The notes: generated by a model from the letters alone, not told the origin. Positions 9,193 through 18,356 are shown, numbered from the stretch's first letter. The stretch is DNA of 64,000 nt from Rhodospirillaceae bacterium (GCA_002712335.1 PATI01000049.1:45975-109974), one strand, 5' to 3'. A program made the numbers and translations.

Positions 9193-9356
9193 GCCTTTCT
9201 CCTTCTTAGAATTAAAGAGTTAGATGACATATAATTCTATAATGCTCCCACCTTAAGCTTTTAAGCGCAAGATGCAGGATAAACATTTTTTCCCGTTTCC
9301 AATTGTATCAAAACAAGGTAACCATAATTAGATTAAACCTGTCTGGAGAAACTGAC

Positions 9357-10805
9357 GTGGCGAATAAAGATTTACGAAACTGGATCGATGAAATTCAAAA
9401 TTCAGGGGAATTGCATAAAATTTCGGGCGCAGAACCTAAGGAAGATATTGGCGGTATTGTTGATATTGTCCAGCGTAAGATGGGAAACCCAGCGCTTATC
9501 TTTGATGACATTCCGGGGTTTCCCAAAGGCCATAGAGTGCTAGCTAATCTCCTGACCTCTACACCGAGAATTAATTTAGCGCTCGGGCTACCAGTTAATG
9601 CCTCAGAAATGGAATTGGTGCAGTGGTGGCGTAAATACATGAGTGATGCTCCTTCGATTCCGCCGAAGCAGGTAAATGGCGGCCCACTTTTAGATAACGT
9701 TTTGGAAGGTGGAAATGTGGACTTAACATCTATTCCAACCCCCGTCTGGCATGAACATGATGGTGGCCACTTTATTGGAACCGCCTGCATGGTGGTGATG
9801 AAGGATCCTGATAATGATTGGATTAACTATGGTACCTACCGAATGCAAGTTCATGAAAAAAATGTGGCCTCCGTGATGATGTCTCCGGGTAAGCACGGTC
9901 GACTGATTATGGAAAAATATCACTCCCGAGGCGAACCTTGCCCGGTCGCAGCTGCGTTTGGAATGCATCCAGCTTTATTTATGCTTGCGGGCCTTGAGAT
10001 CCCATATGGAAAAAGTGAATATGAAGCTGCCGGGGGAATATTCGGCGAAGCCGTTGAAATTATAAATATGCCCAAAACTGGGCTGCCCGTGCCCGCGAAT
10101 GCTGAAATTTGCCTGGAAGGTTTCATTCACCCAGATGATGAAGTAGTCGAAGGTCCACTGGGGGAATGGACTGGTTACTATGCTGGAGGCCAGAGACCGG
10201 AGCCCGCAATTCGTGTGGAAACAATGATGCACAGGGACAAACCCGTGCTCATGGGGGCTGTGCCGGCTGTGCCGCCGAATGATAATACTTATTACCTAGG
10301 TCATTATCGTTGTGGTGCTGTTTGGTCACAACTGGAGGCAGCCGGTATCCCCGAAGTGAGAGGAGTATGGGCACACGAGGCGGGAGGAAGCAGATTCTGG
10401 CTTACGGTTTCGATTAAGCAACTATATGGAGGGCATGCGAAGCAAGCAGGGTTGGTGGCATCTCAGTGCCTGGCGGGCGCCTACTGTAATCGCTGGACCG
10501 TGGTTGTGGACGAAGACATAGACCCAACTAATGTCAATGATGTCCTATGGTCCATGTGTACAAGGTGTGATCCCCGTGAAGATGTTGAGATTGTTTCGGG
10601 AGGTTGGAGTTCACATCTGGACCCAATGTGTTTTGATGACGAAACTGATCGCCGTAATGCCCGTGTAGTGGTCGATGCTTGCATTCCATTTCGCCGTCAG
10701 GAAACTTTTCCGATTGTTGCGCGTAACAGTCCCGAACTCGATTCCCGTATACGTGCGAAATGGGGGAATATTTTACCGGATAGTTTTGTTAAGGCCGTAA
10801 AATAA
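9357..10805 (+). CDS. UbiD family decarboxylase, module A (UbiD-1)
   Basis: 482 aa from the GTG at 9357, chosen because GGAGA lies 7 bases upstream and the resulting ANKDLRNWI start matches the paralogue at 29757; an ATG at 9303 would add 18 unconserved residues. UbiD enzymes use prenylated FMN to (de)carboxylate aromatic or alpha,beta-unsaturated acids. The catalytic Arg region YGTYRMQ and the Glu pair in EGPLGEWTGYY (E265 and E270) are intact, as is VVVDEDIDPTN near residue 385. It is divergent from the molybdenum hydroxylase trio. The cofactor synthase UbiX is not in this window. Confidence 0.93.
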   Translation: MANKDLRNWIDEIQNSGELHKISGAEPKEDIGGIVDIVQRKMGNPALIFDDIPGFPKGHRVLANLLTSTPRINLALGLPVNASEMELVQWWRKYMSDAPSIPPKQVNGGPLLDNVLEGGNVDLTSIPTPVWHEHDGGHFIGTACMVVMKDPDNDWINYGTYRMQVHEKNVASVMMSPGKHGRLIMEKYHSRGEPCPVAAAFGMHPALFMLAGLEIPYGKSEYEAAGGIFGEAVEIINMPKTGLPVPANAEICLEGFIHPDDEVVEGPLGEWTGYYAGGQRPEPAIRVETMMHRDKPVLMGAVPAVPPNDNTYYLGHYRCGAVWSQLEAAGIPEVRGVWAHEAGGSRFWLTVSIKQLYGGHAKQAGLVASQCLAGAYCNRWTVVVDEDIDPTNVNDVLWSMCTRCDPREDVEIVSGGWSSHLDPMCFDDETDRRNARVVVDACIPFRRQETFPIVARNSPELDSRIRAKWGNILPDSFVKAVK

Positions 10806-11033
10806 GCCTCCGTATCTTTGAATAGTGGTTAAATGAACTATAACCTGTGAGGTACCGCCTAGATAGTCTTTGCTGAGTTGTATTGGACGATTATGACGAT
10901 ACTAGATGAAGGTGCGGTAGAAGTATTAAAGATTAATAATAAAAATTTATTTTTACCTTAAATTTTTCATGATAATGAGTGTTATATGTTCTAGAGGCGA
11001 AATTTTGCCATAATTGAAATATATGTTGGTCTG

Positions 11034-11567
11034 ATGAAAGATTTAAAATTTGGTGTTCAATTTTTATTAGTGACTTATTTGTTTTCTTTTCCGTTCGTGA
11101 ATTACGTAAGTGCGCAATCCGATGTTGAGAAACAAAACGGTGTTTTGATGCCCCATTTACAGCTCAGTCATGCGGGAGCTAAAGGTGATATAAAAAAGCG
11201 GATGGAAAACATGAAGGCTATAGGGACTGGAATGAAGCGAATTGGGGTAATAGTCCGGGGTCGAAAACCTTTTGATGGCTCCATAGTAGCAGCAGCCTCA
11301 GAGCGAATAGCCCTAAACGGCCGAGGAGCTATTGAGTTGTTTTCTAAAAATAGTCAAGGACGATTCAGTAGAGCCTCTCCTAAAATTTGGGCGGACTGGG
11401 AAGAATTTTCCCGATCAATGAATGCTATGGTAAGAGCCGCAACAGTACTCGCCGAAGCCGGTCGTGCCGGAAATGAGGAGGCCGTGAAGTCGGGGTATCG
11501 TGCGCTCGGGAAGACGTGCTCTGGATGTCATCGGAATTTCCGCGAGAAAAAGAAAAGGTATCCTTAA
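11034..11567 (+). CDS. Cytochrome c' / c556-type cytochrome
   Basis: 177 aa with an N-terminal signal peptide (hydrophobic LLVTYLFSFPFVNYVSA, cleavage probably after Ala 27) and a single C-terminal haem site CSGCH followed by RNFREKK, the placing expected of cytochrome c' and c556 four-helix bundles. It would be periplasmic. Such proteins bind gases or carry electrons; which applies here cannot be told. Its stop codon interlocks with that of the convergent coq7 gene (shared TTAA at 11564-11567). Confidence 0.88.
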   Translation: MKDLKFGVQFLLVTYLFSFPFVNYVSAQSDVEKQNGVLMPHLQLSHAGAKGDIKKRMENMKAIGTGMKRIGVIVRGRKPFDGSIVAAASERIALNGRGAIELFSKNSQGRFSRASPKIWADWEEFSRSMNAMVRAATVLAEAGRAGNEEAVKSGYRALGKTCSGCHRNFREKKKRYP

Positions 11568-12139
11568 ACTTTTTTTGAGAGCCAAATAGCTAATTTGGTT
11601 CCACCTTTAATTGCTCTGGATAAAGTTTTGTGGCCTGGTGTTTCCTCCGCCCCTTCTTCAATAGCCTTATCTCTATGAGCTTGCTCGTCCTTGCGGAATT
11701 CCTCTATCACAGCGCGAAGTTCGTTTTCATCATCACCGAGCTGTTTTGCTTGACTTTCGTAGTGTTCGTCGATGACTTCTTCCACGGCTTGAGTGCATGT
11801 CATAGCTGCTTTTGGGCCAAGAAAAGCCGTGCCGGCGCCAAGCATAAAACCTGCTACGTGCCATAATGGTGAAAGGGCAGTCGGTCTAACCTTGCGGTCA
11901 GCGATTAATTGATTGAATTTATCCAAATGTCGTTGTTCCTGATCCATCATTTCTCTTATTGGGGCCTCGGCTTTTGTTCCAGAAAGAACAGCCAGCTGTC
12001 CTTGATAAATCCTAATTGCTCCGTGTTCTCCGGCGTGGTCCACACGAAGGATCGTTTCAACTATCTTCTTTGGGTGGGGATCACCAGGCATTCTATTTTC
12101 GCCGGTGACGTTTAATGGTTTTTGCTGATTTTGTTTCAT
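11564..12139 (-). CDS. coq7: Demethoxyubiquinone hydroxylase (Coq7 family)
   Basis: 191 aa, a membrane-associated di-iron monooxygenase that hydroxylates demethoxyubiquinol in ubiquinone biosynthesis. Both halves of the ferritin-like four-helix ligand set are visible: RVDHAGEHGAIRIY and EQRHLDKF in the first, VEEVIDEHYESQ and RKDEQAHRD in the second. Alphaproteobacteria commonly use this Coq7 type rather than the flavin-dependent UbiF. It overlaps dsbB by 4 bases and forms a yqaA-dsbB-coq7 operon. Confidence 0.96.
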   Translation of the reverse strand: MKQNQQKPLNVTGENRMPGDPHPKKIVETILRVDHAGEHGAIRIYQGQLAVLSGTKAEAPIREMMDQEQRHLDKFNQLIADRKVRPTALSPLWHVAGFMLGAGTAFLGPKAAMTCTQAVEEVIDEHYESQAKQLGDDENELRAVIEEFRKDEQAHRDKAIEEGAEETPGHKTLSRAIKGGTKLAIWLSKKV

Positions 12140-12645
12140 AGCGTAGTTTTAGAAAATCTACATAGTGATGAAATCCCACAAATTAGGGAAAGGACCCCAG
12201 ATATTAAAAAGTTATATCCTGCGAGAGAAATTCCAAACAAACTCCAGGCAACCTGATCACATCTTGCGAATGGTTGTGCTAAAAGTTGGCGTCGGAGTTC
12301 TTCAACTGAGTTGCCGGTAATATTACCGGAACATCCAGTGGGCCCAGAAATCCAACCATATTCGATGGAGGCATGGTATACACCGATTAAAGCAGTTGTG
12401 GCGAATGCAAGGGATATTATACCAAGTAATACCCTTCTTATGGTGGGTAGTATTGGTAAAGAAGCAATTAGACATAACCCAAGCACAATGGCGTGGGGCC
12501 ATCGTTGCGCATTACAAAGAGTACAAGATATCAAGCCAGCAGAATATTCAAGAATTAACGCGGATATAAGAAGACTAGCCGATGCCATGGCAGCAATCAT
12601 TACAGTGTTGTAATGTTTAAATGGGGAGAAAGAACTAGTTTTCAT
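12136..12645 (-). CDS. dsbB: Disulfide bond formation protein B (DsbB family)
   Basis: 169 aa, inner-membrane quinone reductase with four predicted helices. The first redox pair is CTLCNAQRWPH (about residues 41-44). The second periplasmic loop has Cys in GPTGCSGN and in ARCDQV (about residues 104 and 128), matching the second DsbB pair. It would reoxidise a DsbA-like thiol oxidase and feed electrons to ubiquinone, which fits its coupling to the ubiquinone-synthesis gene coq7. A DsbA partner is not in the window. Confidence 0.93.
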   Translation of the reverse strand: MKTSSFSPFKHYNTVMIAAMASASLLISALILEYSAGLISCTLCNAQRWPHAIVLGLCLIASLPILPTIRRVLLGIISLAFATTALIGVYHASIEYGWISGPTGCSGNITGNSVEELRRQLLAQPFARCDQVAWSLFGISLAGYNFLISGVLSLICGISSLCRFSKTTL

Positions 12646-12696
12646 AATACAGTTGATATGTGGCCTAAAAGGTCGAGGGTCAAGATAAACCGTTCT

Positions 12697-13284
12697 TTAA
12701 AAGAAAATTTCTACGATTACAAATCCAGCAATAATAAGGAGGACGACTGCTACCAACATAAGGCCCAATCGCTTTTCGATAAAACTCCTGATTGAAGGAC
12801 CTAAAAAAAATAATAAACCAGCGACTAAAATGAACCTCAGACCACGTGAGAATATAGAGGCTATAGTAAAAGTTGAGAGGTCAAGTTGCGTTGCCCCACT
12901 AGCAATTGTAATCACTTTATAGGGAAATGGAGTAGTGCCTGCTATGAAAACGATCCAGCTACCCAGTTCGTTATAACGTTCCTGAAATTTGGCGAAAAGC
13001 GTCGTATATCCATAAAGTTCTATGAGTGTTTTACCGACTGTATCATAAAGAAAATACCCGACGGCGTAACCAAATAGTCCACCTAGAACCGATGCTAGGG
13101 TGCATGCTATTGCAAGCACTAACCAGCGGGTACGTGTCGCGAGTACCATCGGGATTAATAATAGGTCCGGTGGAATCGGGAAAACAGAGCTCTCGAGAAA
13201 GGAAATTACAATCAATAACCAAAAAGCTTTGGGATGAGCAGAAAAAGAAAAAACCCAGTCGTAAGATCGCTTCAGCAAGACCAA
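12697..13284 (-). CDS. YqaA family (DedA/VTT-related) membrane protein
   Basis: 195 aa with several predicted membrane helices. Family marks are FLESSVFPIPPDLLLIPMVLA (residues about 29-49), GLFGYAVGYFLYDTVGK, and the re-entrant-like GTTPFPYKVITIASG. YqaA proteins belong to the VTT/DedA superfamily, whose members move lipid carriers across the membrane or maintain the membrane potential; the exact role of YqaA is unsettled. It is the first gene of the yqaA-dsbB-coq7 set, 51 bp upstream of dsbB. Confidence 0.88.
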   Translation of the reverse strand: MVLLKRSYDWVFSFSAHPKAFWLLIVISFLESSVFPIPPDLLLIPMVLATRTRWLVLAIACTLASVLGGLFGYAVGYFLYDTVGKTLIELYGYTTLFAKFQERYNELGSWIVFIAGTTPFPYKVITIASGATQLDLSTFTIASIFSRGLRFILVAGLLFFLGPSIRSFIEKRLGLMLVAVVLLIIAGFVIVEIFF

Positions 13285-13467
13285 ACCTTTCAGAGCATTT
13301 GAACGGATCTGTTTTTAGTTTATAAAATCTGTAAAGTTACATTTATTCTTTAATTTAAATTTATATAATCTAGATTTAGACGTGTTCTGTTTTTTCATGG
13401 AATAAAAGACGACTTTGCTTGACTATAGGGTATAAAATTGGTCATTTTGCATGCAATTGAGTCATCA

Positions 13468-13554
13468 GCCCCTCTGGCGGAATTGGTAGACGCGCTAGAC
13501 TCAAAATCTAGTTCTCGCAAGGGAGTGCCAGTTCGATTCTGGCGGGGGGCACCA
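13468..13554 (+). tRNA. tRNA-Leu (anticodon CAA)
   Basis: An 87-nt class II tRNA with encoded CCA. The acceptor stem GCCCCTC pairs with GGGGGGC (one G-U). The D-loop region has TGGTAGACGCG. The anticodon stem CTAGA/TCTAG closes the loop CTCAAAA, giving anticodon CAA for UUG codons. A long variable arm (TCTCGCAAGGGAG) follows, and the T arm GCCAG-TTCGATT-CTGGC is perfect. A T-run follows the 3' end (from about 13563) and may help termination. Confidence 0.97.
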
Positions 13555-13566
13555 TATTGTGGTTTT

Positions 13567-14253
13567 TTAGTCAACACGAATTAAAACTTTCCCGTCTAAT
13601 GCCGTGAACCCAACGTAGGTAAAGCTAATTTTGGAATCATTAGAAAAATCCTTCCATGCCCTGTGTTCGTGCAGCTTCCACCCGGGATAATTAAAATATT
13701 CGTCGAATAGGATCATAGTTCCAGATTGAAGTCTTGAGCCGATATGATCCAAAACTGTGGCTGTAGAGCTATAAAGATCGCAGTCAATGTGAGCAAAGCT
13801 CACTCTCCTATTCTTATCAACAAAAAATTTTGGTAGTGTTTCTCTAAATAGTCCGGGAACCAAGGAGACATTTGAGGGCACATTGGGCATTTTATTTTGC
13901 TTAAATGCGCCAGTGGTTTCTATATGGCCCGACCAATTTTCTGGCAATCCTTTAAAGCTATCAAATCCAAAAACAGTTGTTCCACCTGGAACTATTGATG
14001 CTATCTCACTAATTGTATTGCCGGTGGCAACTCCAAATTCCAAAAAAAGGCCATCTGTAGGCGAGTTATTAATAGCAAAATGGATTATATCGCGATGGGT
14101 CCTGAATATCTGTGCCTCTGGCATCTCAGCTTGCACAAAATCTGCAGATTCCGAGCGGGCTCTCATTTGCAATTCGTACAGTAGATTACGAGCATAATAC
14201 TTATAATAAAATCTATCTAAAAGGCGTTGAGCTATATTTCTTTTGGGTTTCAA
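13567..14253 (-). CDS. Class I SAM-dependent methyltransferase, TylF/MycF-like
   Basis: 228 aa. The SAM-binding core is GLFLEFGVATGNTISEIA (about residues 62-79), then VFGFDSFKGLPENW and the metal-binding-type FAHIDCDLYSSTA and FDEYFNYPGW, all as in the TylF/MycF macrocin-O-methyltransferase family. Many homologues modify sugars or surface polysaccharides. A glycosyltransferase lies next door on the opposite strand, fitting a role in envelope glycan modification; this is inference. Confidence 0.87.
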   Translation of the reverse strand: MKPKRNIAQRLLDRFYYKYYARNLLYELQMRARSESADFVQAEMPEAQIFRTHRDIIHFAINNSPTDGLFLEFGVATGNTISEIASIVPGGTTVFGFDSFKGLPENWSGHIETTGAFKQNKMPNVPSNVSLVPGLFRETLPKFFVDKNRRVSFAHIDCDLYSSTATVLDHIGSRLQSGTMILFDEYFNYPGWKLHEHRAWKDFSNDSKISFTYVGFTALDGKVLIRVD

Positions 14254-14457
14254 AATGCTAGCCCCTGAAATTGTTGCATTGTAATAAACTTTGTAACCGG
14301 AACATACATAACCAAATTTACTGACACTAGCCTTTTTATAATTGACCTCAAGAAATAAAGAGGAGTTAAATTGTTTTAGGTAAATATTTTTAGAAAATTA
14401 ATCTTGATTCTGAGATTATTGAGAAAAAATTTCTCTTTTCTAGTTCAGGAGTCTTTC

Positions 14458-15234
14458 GTGTCAGGAAATAAAGTTTCTTTGTTAATTGTTGCTCACAATG
14501 AAGAGTCGCAAATAGCTGATTGTATAGGCAGCGGTAAATTTGCCGATGAGATTGTGGTAGTTTTGGATAGATCGACAGATAGGACGGGGGCTATTGCGGA
14601 ACAATTCGGTGCAAAGCTGATAATAGGAGATTGGCCTAATGAAGGGGATAGGCGTTCACAGGGTATTTCAGCATGTACCGGTGATTGGATATTGGAGCTT
14701 GATGGCGATGAACGTTTATCCAACTGTCTCGTTAAAGAAATTATTACCACACTTCCAGAAACCGAGTTTGATTATTTTATAATTCCATTTAGGAATTACG
14801 TCGCCGGCCGGCACATAAAATTTGGGTGGGGAGCTTATAACGGCGTTGCTGCCAAAGCAGCATTGTTTAAAAAAGGTAAGAAAAAATGGTATAATGGTAC
14901 TGTGCATCCAAAAATTATATTGGACGGCCGGCGGGGTAAAATGGCTTCAAAAATTGATCATTACGTTGATCAAGACTTATCCTCGATGTATCAACGACTG
15001 AACAATTATAGCTCAGCAGCGGCAGCAGACAGTGTTGCTGCCAATGATGTTCCCTGCGGCTTAGAAGTATTCCGACGTTTTTTTAGTCGGTTTTTGCAGT
15101 CATATTTCGGTAAAAAGGGTTATCGCGAAGGTTATATGGGTATTGCTTTGGCAATGTTCTCGGCCATGTACCCCGTTTTGACTTACGTCAAGTCAAAAGA
15201 AATTTTGGGAAGAAAATCTGATATGGAATTGTAA
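14458..15234 (+). CDS. Glycosyltransferase family 2 (WaaE/KdtX-like)
   Basis: 258 aa from a GTG with CAGGAG six bases upstream, giving MSGNKVSLLIVAHNEE; a TTG at 14404 would add 18 residues but has no better ribosome site. GT-A fold: SLLIVAHNEESQI, VVLDRSTDRTGAIA, and the nucleotide-sugar/metal motif ELDGDERLS (about residue 85). The pattern resembles the beta-1,4-glucosyltransferases of lipopolysaccharide core synthesis. A hydrophobic patch near residues 220-240 may associate with the membrane. Acceptor and sugar are unknown. Confidence 0.87.
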   Translation: MSGNKVSLLIVAHNEESQIADCIGSGKFADEIVVVLDRSTDRTGAIAEQFGAKLIIGDWPNEGDRRSQGISACTGDWILELDGDERLSNCLVKEIITTLPETEFDYFIIPFRNYVAGRHIKFGWGAYNGVAAKAALFKKGKKKWYNGTVHPKIILDGRRGKMASKIDHYVDQDLSSMYQRLNNYSSAAAADSVAANDVPCGLEVFRRFFSRFLQSYFGKKGYREGYMGIALAMFSAMYPVLTYVKSKEILGRKSDMEL

Positions 15235-15479
15235 TTGCCTTTATGGATGATTTATCTTTACGTTATAAATGTTATCCAGTGGATTTATCAAAGAGTTTAG
15301 AAATTCGTGGGACAATACATAAGGGCTTCAGTTTCAGAGAATAAAATCGCGTTTTTTTAAATAAATATTTAAAACATTTTGATTTTGCGCTTGGAAACCT
15401 CTTTTCCTAAACATGAAAAAATAAACTATCGGTCCGAATTATAAACAAAGATTTATTTTCTTTTGGGGTTTATCGAACA

Positions 15480-15902
15480 CTATTGTTCAACTAATACAGT
15501 TTCGAGTTTTGTCCTAATATCATGGGGCATCGGCACAGCTTGCCGTGAATTCATATTAAAAAATACACAAACAACTTCTTGTTTAGCTACCAGATTATTA
15601 TTCTCGGAATTAGTCATTTGTTGACTTATAAATAAACTTTTATTCCCTAATTTTGTAAATGCACTTTTTACTGTTAGGAGTTCTCCTGCTGAGGCCTCAT
15701 GCATAAAATCCGTATTGGTATTTGCTATCACGGTTACAACCCCTTCCTTTTTGAGGGTTGCGTGACTCAACCCGATACTTGACCACAGATGAAACTCGGC
15801 ATCATCAAAAATATGTGCATACCAGCGAACATTCATATGACCGAGGACGTCACAGTTCCAAGGGTGAACTACAGCTCGGTGGGTCTCCATCCATTTATTC
15901 AT
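15480..15902 (-). CDS. Acyl-CoA thioesterase, 4HBT hotdog family
   Basis: 140 aa hotdog-fold protein. The active-site segment WNCDVLGHMNVRWYAHIFDDA (about residues 17-37) carries the catalytic Asp of the 4-hydroxybenzoyl-CoA thioesterase type. It likely hydrolyses an acyl- or aroyl-CoA in the cytoplasm. Its start overlaps the end of the upstream GST gene by 8 bases, so the two are co-transcribed. The T-rich, promoter-poor stretch beyond its stop (15235-15479) holds no convincing gene. Confidence 0.88.
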   Translation of the reverse strand: MNKWMETHRAVVHPWNCDVLGHMNVRWYAHIFDDAEFHLWSSIGLSHATLKKEGVVTVIANTNTDFMHEASAGELLTVKSAFTKLGNKSLFISQQMTNSENNNLVAKQEVVCVFFNMNSRQAVPMPHDIRTKLETVLVEQ

Positions 15903-16515
15903 TGAAATTCTGTCCTTTTTTTATGCCTGGACGTTGTTTGATCAAATTGGCCCAACGTTCCAAGTTTTCGAGACCTTTTATTACATTTGGAAGTAGTACC
16001 TTTGTGCGTGCGTGGATACCAAAAAGGGCAAAATCACAAATCGTTATTTCATCTCCAACGCAATATGTTTGATCTTGTAAAATTTTATCCCATACAATGT
16101 AGTTTTCCTTGAGCCTATCTAAAAATTTATCCCTAGTCGGGTTGTGGGGATGTTCCATTCGTCCGATAAATGATATTGCACCATAAGTTGGACCAACATC
16201 TGTGGCGGCATTCATCATCAGGTTCCAAAATACCGCGCGCTTAGTAGGGTTTTTGGGGATGAATTTTCCAACTTTCTCTGCTAAATAGAACATTATTGCG
16301 ATGGATTGGGGTACGGTAATTTCTTTACCCTCAGGGCCTTGGTCATCAATTATAATCGGCGTCATACCCATCGGATTCATAGTTAAAAATTCCTTTGTTT
16401 TATGCTCCCTTGCCTTCATGTCGATATTAATCAGTTTGTAATCCAAATTACATTCTTCGAGAGTTATTTTTGCTCTAATTCCGTTAGTTGTGGGGGCTGC
16501 ATATAGTCGGATCAT
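15895..16515 (-). CDS. Glutathione S-transferase family protein
   Basis: 206 aa. The thioredoxin-like N-terminal domain starts IRLYAAPTTNGIRAKITLEE and contains the glutathione-site cis-Pro in MGMTPIIIDDQG and the VPQSIAIMFYLAEK helix. The all-helical C-terminal domain has the DFALFGI N-capping box (about residue 162). It overlaps the thioesterase gene downstream; together they suggest a small detoxification or aromatic-acyl turnover unit. The substrate is unknown. Confidence 0.9.
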   Translation of the reverse strand: MIRLYAAPTTNGIRAKITLEECNLDYKLINIDMKAREHKTKEFLTMNPMGMTPIIIDDQGPEGKEITVPQSIAIMFYLAEKVGKFIPKNPTKRAVFWNLMMNAATDVGPTYGAISFIGRMEHPHNPTRDKFLDRLKENYIVWDKILQDQTYCVGDEITICDFALFGIHARTKVLLPNVIKGLENLERWANLIKQRPGIKKGQNFNE

Positions 16516-16841
16516 TTTATTTTTCCTTTAATGGGAATTTAGCGGTTTCGATTTCTAGAGAGAAAAATTAACTGCTACAGAAAGGTCCTATTCTGCAATC
16601 TTACTTTGCAATTTAAGAGAGTATTTGCCGAGTAAACGGATATCAGCATTGCACAGAGAGGACTCAAGCAACTGTTTTTTTCTAATTAACATTTAATTGT
16701 TATTCCTTTTAATTTTTTGAATACTTGTATGGATAGATATGTTTGGCAATAGACCGACCAAACTTATATCATTTGGTATTTTGGCATATTTTCGCATTGG
16801 GTCTAATATCAATACTGTATCAATGGATATAGGAGACATTG
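16516..16841. other. Intergenic region of 326 bp between GST and LLM genes
   Basis: AT-rich region separating divergent genes. No open frame with a ribosome site and no RNA gene was recognised. It must hold the promoters of both neighbours; a candidate promoter for the LLM gene is listed separately. No strong inverted repeat was seen. Confidence 0.5.
16781..16809 (+). promoter_or_regulatory. Candidate sigma70-type promoter of the LLM oxidoreductase gene
   Basis: TTGGCA (16781-16786) lies 17 bp from TAATAT (16804-16809), with the gene start 33 bp beyond and AGGAGA as ribosome site at 16831. Prediction by eye only. Confidence 0.3.
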
Positions 16842-17852
16842 ATGGAATTTGGGGTTTTTGATCATCTCGATCGCGGAAACTTGCCGCTTGATGTATTTTA
16901 TGAGATGCGTTTGAAGATAATAGAATTATACGATCGGTCAGGTTTTTACGGCTACCACCTTGCAGAACACCATTCAACTCCGCTAGGAATGGCGCCATCT
17001 CCGAGTATATTTCTTGCTGCTGTTGCACAACGTACCAAGACCCTAAGATTTGGTCCGATGGTTTTTGCATTGCCTCTATATCATCCGCTAAGGCTAGCAG
17101 AGGAAATCTGCATGCTTGATCAAATGAGCAACGGGCGCCTTGAACTCGGCTTTGGAAGGGGAGCCTCTCCCATTGAAATTGATATATTTGGACGAGATCC
17201 AAAAGATTCCCAGGAGATATATCTGGAATGTCTGGATATTGTCATGATGGCGTTAAAAAATGGTCATGTGGATTTCCAAGGTAAATACTTTGATCTACAA
17301 GATGTGCCTGTAGCTTTGGAACCGATTCAGGATCCATTGCCGTCACTTTGGTATGGCATCCATGCGGTTGATAGTGCGGCTCGTGCTGGCGCGGAGGGCC
17401 TAAATGTCATTAGCCTAGATACAGCACTTGAGACTGAGGCGATGCTGGCCGCATATAAGTCTTCCTTTAACCGTTTTCCTAGTAATAAGAAAAATCCCAA
17501 ATTGGGAATCGGACGGTTCATCATTGTCGGAGATACGGATCACGAGGCGTTAGCAATAGCACGTCGTGCTTACCCAAATTGGCATGAGAGTTTCAACTAC
17601 CTATTTAAGTATCGCGGGACGAGAAAGCCTAGGCACCAAAGGCCCGCAGAATTTGATGCGATAGCTGCACAGGGTCGTGCGGTGGCAGGCTCAATTGAAA
17701 CGGTAACAGAGATATTGACTAAGGAATTACAGATTTCAGGTGCAAACTACCTTGTAGGCCAATTCGTTTTTGGGGACATGTCATTTGGTGAGGCAAAAAA
17801 ATCTGTTAGTTTATTTGCAGATGAAGTAGTCCCTAGATTGACGGGTATATGA
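16842..17852 (+). CDS. LLM class flavin-dependent oxidoreductase
   Basis: 336 aa, bacterial luciferase-like (alpha/beta barrel) FMN-dependent monooxygenase or F420-type oxidoreductase. Signs are FGVFDHLD at the start, GFYGYHLAEHHSTP (about residue 37), RFGPMVFALPLYHPLRLAEEI and GRLELGFGRGAS (about residue 105). ATG 16842 is preferred over the adjacent TTG because AGGAGA lies five bases upstream. Such enzymes usually need a flavin reductase partner, which is not adjacent. It converges with the GlcG gene with 2 bases between stops. Confidence 0.9.
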   Translation: MEFGVFDHLDRGNLPLDVFYEMRLKIIELYDRSGFYGYHLAEHHSTPLGMAPSPSIFLAAVAQRTKTLRFGPMVFALPLYHPLRLAEEICMLDQMSNGRLELGFGRGASPIEIDIFGRDPKDSQEIYLECLDIVMMALKNGHVDFQGKYFDLQDVPVALEPIQDPLPSLWYGIHAVDSAARAGAEGLNVISLDTALETEAMLAAYKSSFNRFPSNKKNPKLGIGRFIIVGDTDHEALAIARRAYPNWHESFNYLFKYRGTRKPRHQRPAEFDAIAAQGRAVAGSIETVTEILTKELQISGANYLVGQFVFGDMSFGEAKKSVSLFADEVVPRLTGI

Positions 17853-17854
17853 TA

Positions 17855-18280
17855 TCAATAGAATTCCTTTGCACCTTCTAGAGCCTTTACTCCCGCTTTT
17901 GCGACTTCAAGGTCCTGCGCACCCGTACCAGAACCAACGCCAATGGCTCCTACTATCTCATCATTAACTATCAATGGAAGTCCACCTGGTAAATTAACAC
18001 GTTCGCCATTTGTGACTATTGCCAACTTTAGATCGACGCCTTCCGGGATATCGCCGGTAGGAATACCATAGGCGGCTGCAGTTTCAGCCTTGCGGCGTGA
18101 AGAGGTGTTAGACATGACGAACGCCCCATCCATGCGGCAGAAGGCCAAGAGATGGCCGCCGGAATCAACGATGGAAATACATTGTGGAACATCTATTTGT
18201 TGAGCCTTGACAATGGCGGCTTCAAGAATCTTCATTGCACCTTGGCTGGTTAGCTTAAGCGTTTGAGTTGTATCGGACAT
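17855..18280 (-). CDS. GlcG/HbpS family heme-degrading-domain protein (DUF336)
   Basis: 141 aa with the GlcG/HbpS fold: KILEAAIVKAQQIDVPQCISIVD, GGHLLAFCRMDGA, SSRRKAETAAAYG, LPGGLPLIVNDEIVGAIGVGSG. Family members bind haem or small molecules and often sit beside glycolate or aromatic catabolism genes. The role here is unknown. It is divergent from the aldo/keto reductase gene, with about 76 bp of shared upstream region. Confidence 0.9.
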   Translation of the reverse strand: MSDTTQTLKLTSQGAMKILEAAIVKAQQIDVPQCISIVDSGGHLLAFCRMDGAFVMSNTSSRRKAETAAAYGIPTGDIPEGVDLKLAIVTNGERVNLPGGLPLIVNDEIVGAIGVGSGTGAQDLEVAKAGVKALEGAKEFY

Positions 18281-18356
18281 GATTTAATTCCTAGCTGTTG
18301 TATAAAAGTCTGCTATAGGGCATTGAAGTGATTAAATTACAGGAGTGCTGGCAATA

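Noticed and set aside
9395..9790. 131-codon frame antisense to UbiD-1
   Set aside because: It lies wholly inside a well-supported gene, has no ribosome site and gives a low-complexity Pro/Ser-rich product.
13395..13577. 60-codon open frame on the minus strand
   Set aside because: It is the antisense reading of the tRNA-Leu gene; frames containing RQNRTGTPLRE-type peptides are a usual artefact of tRNA-Leu.
15243..15344. Short frame of about 33 codons starting MDDLSLRYK
   Set aside because: No ribosome site before the ATG and no recognisable family; treated as noncoding.
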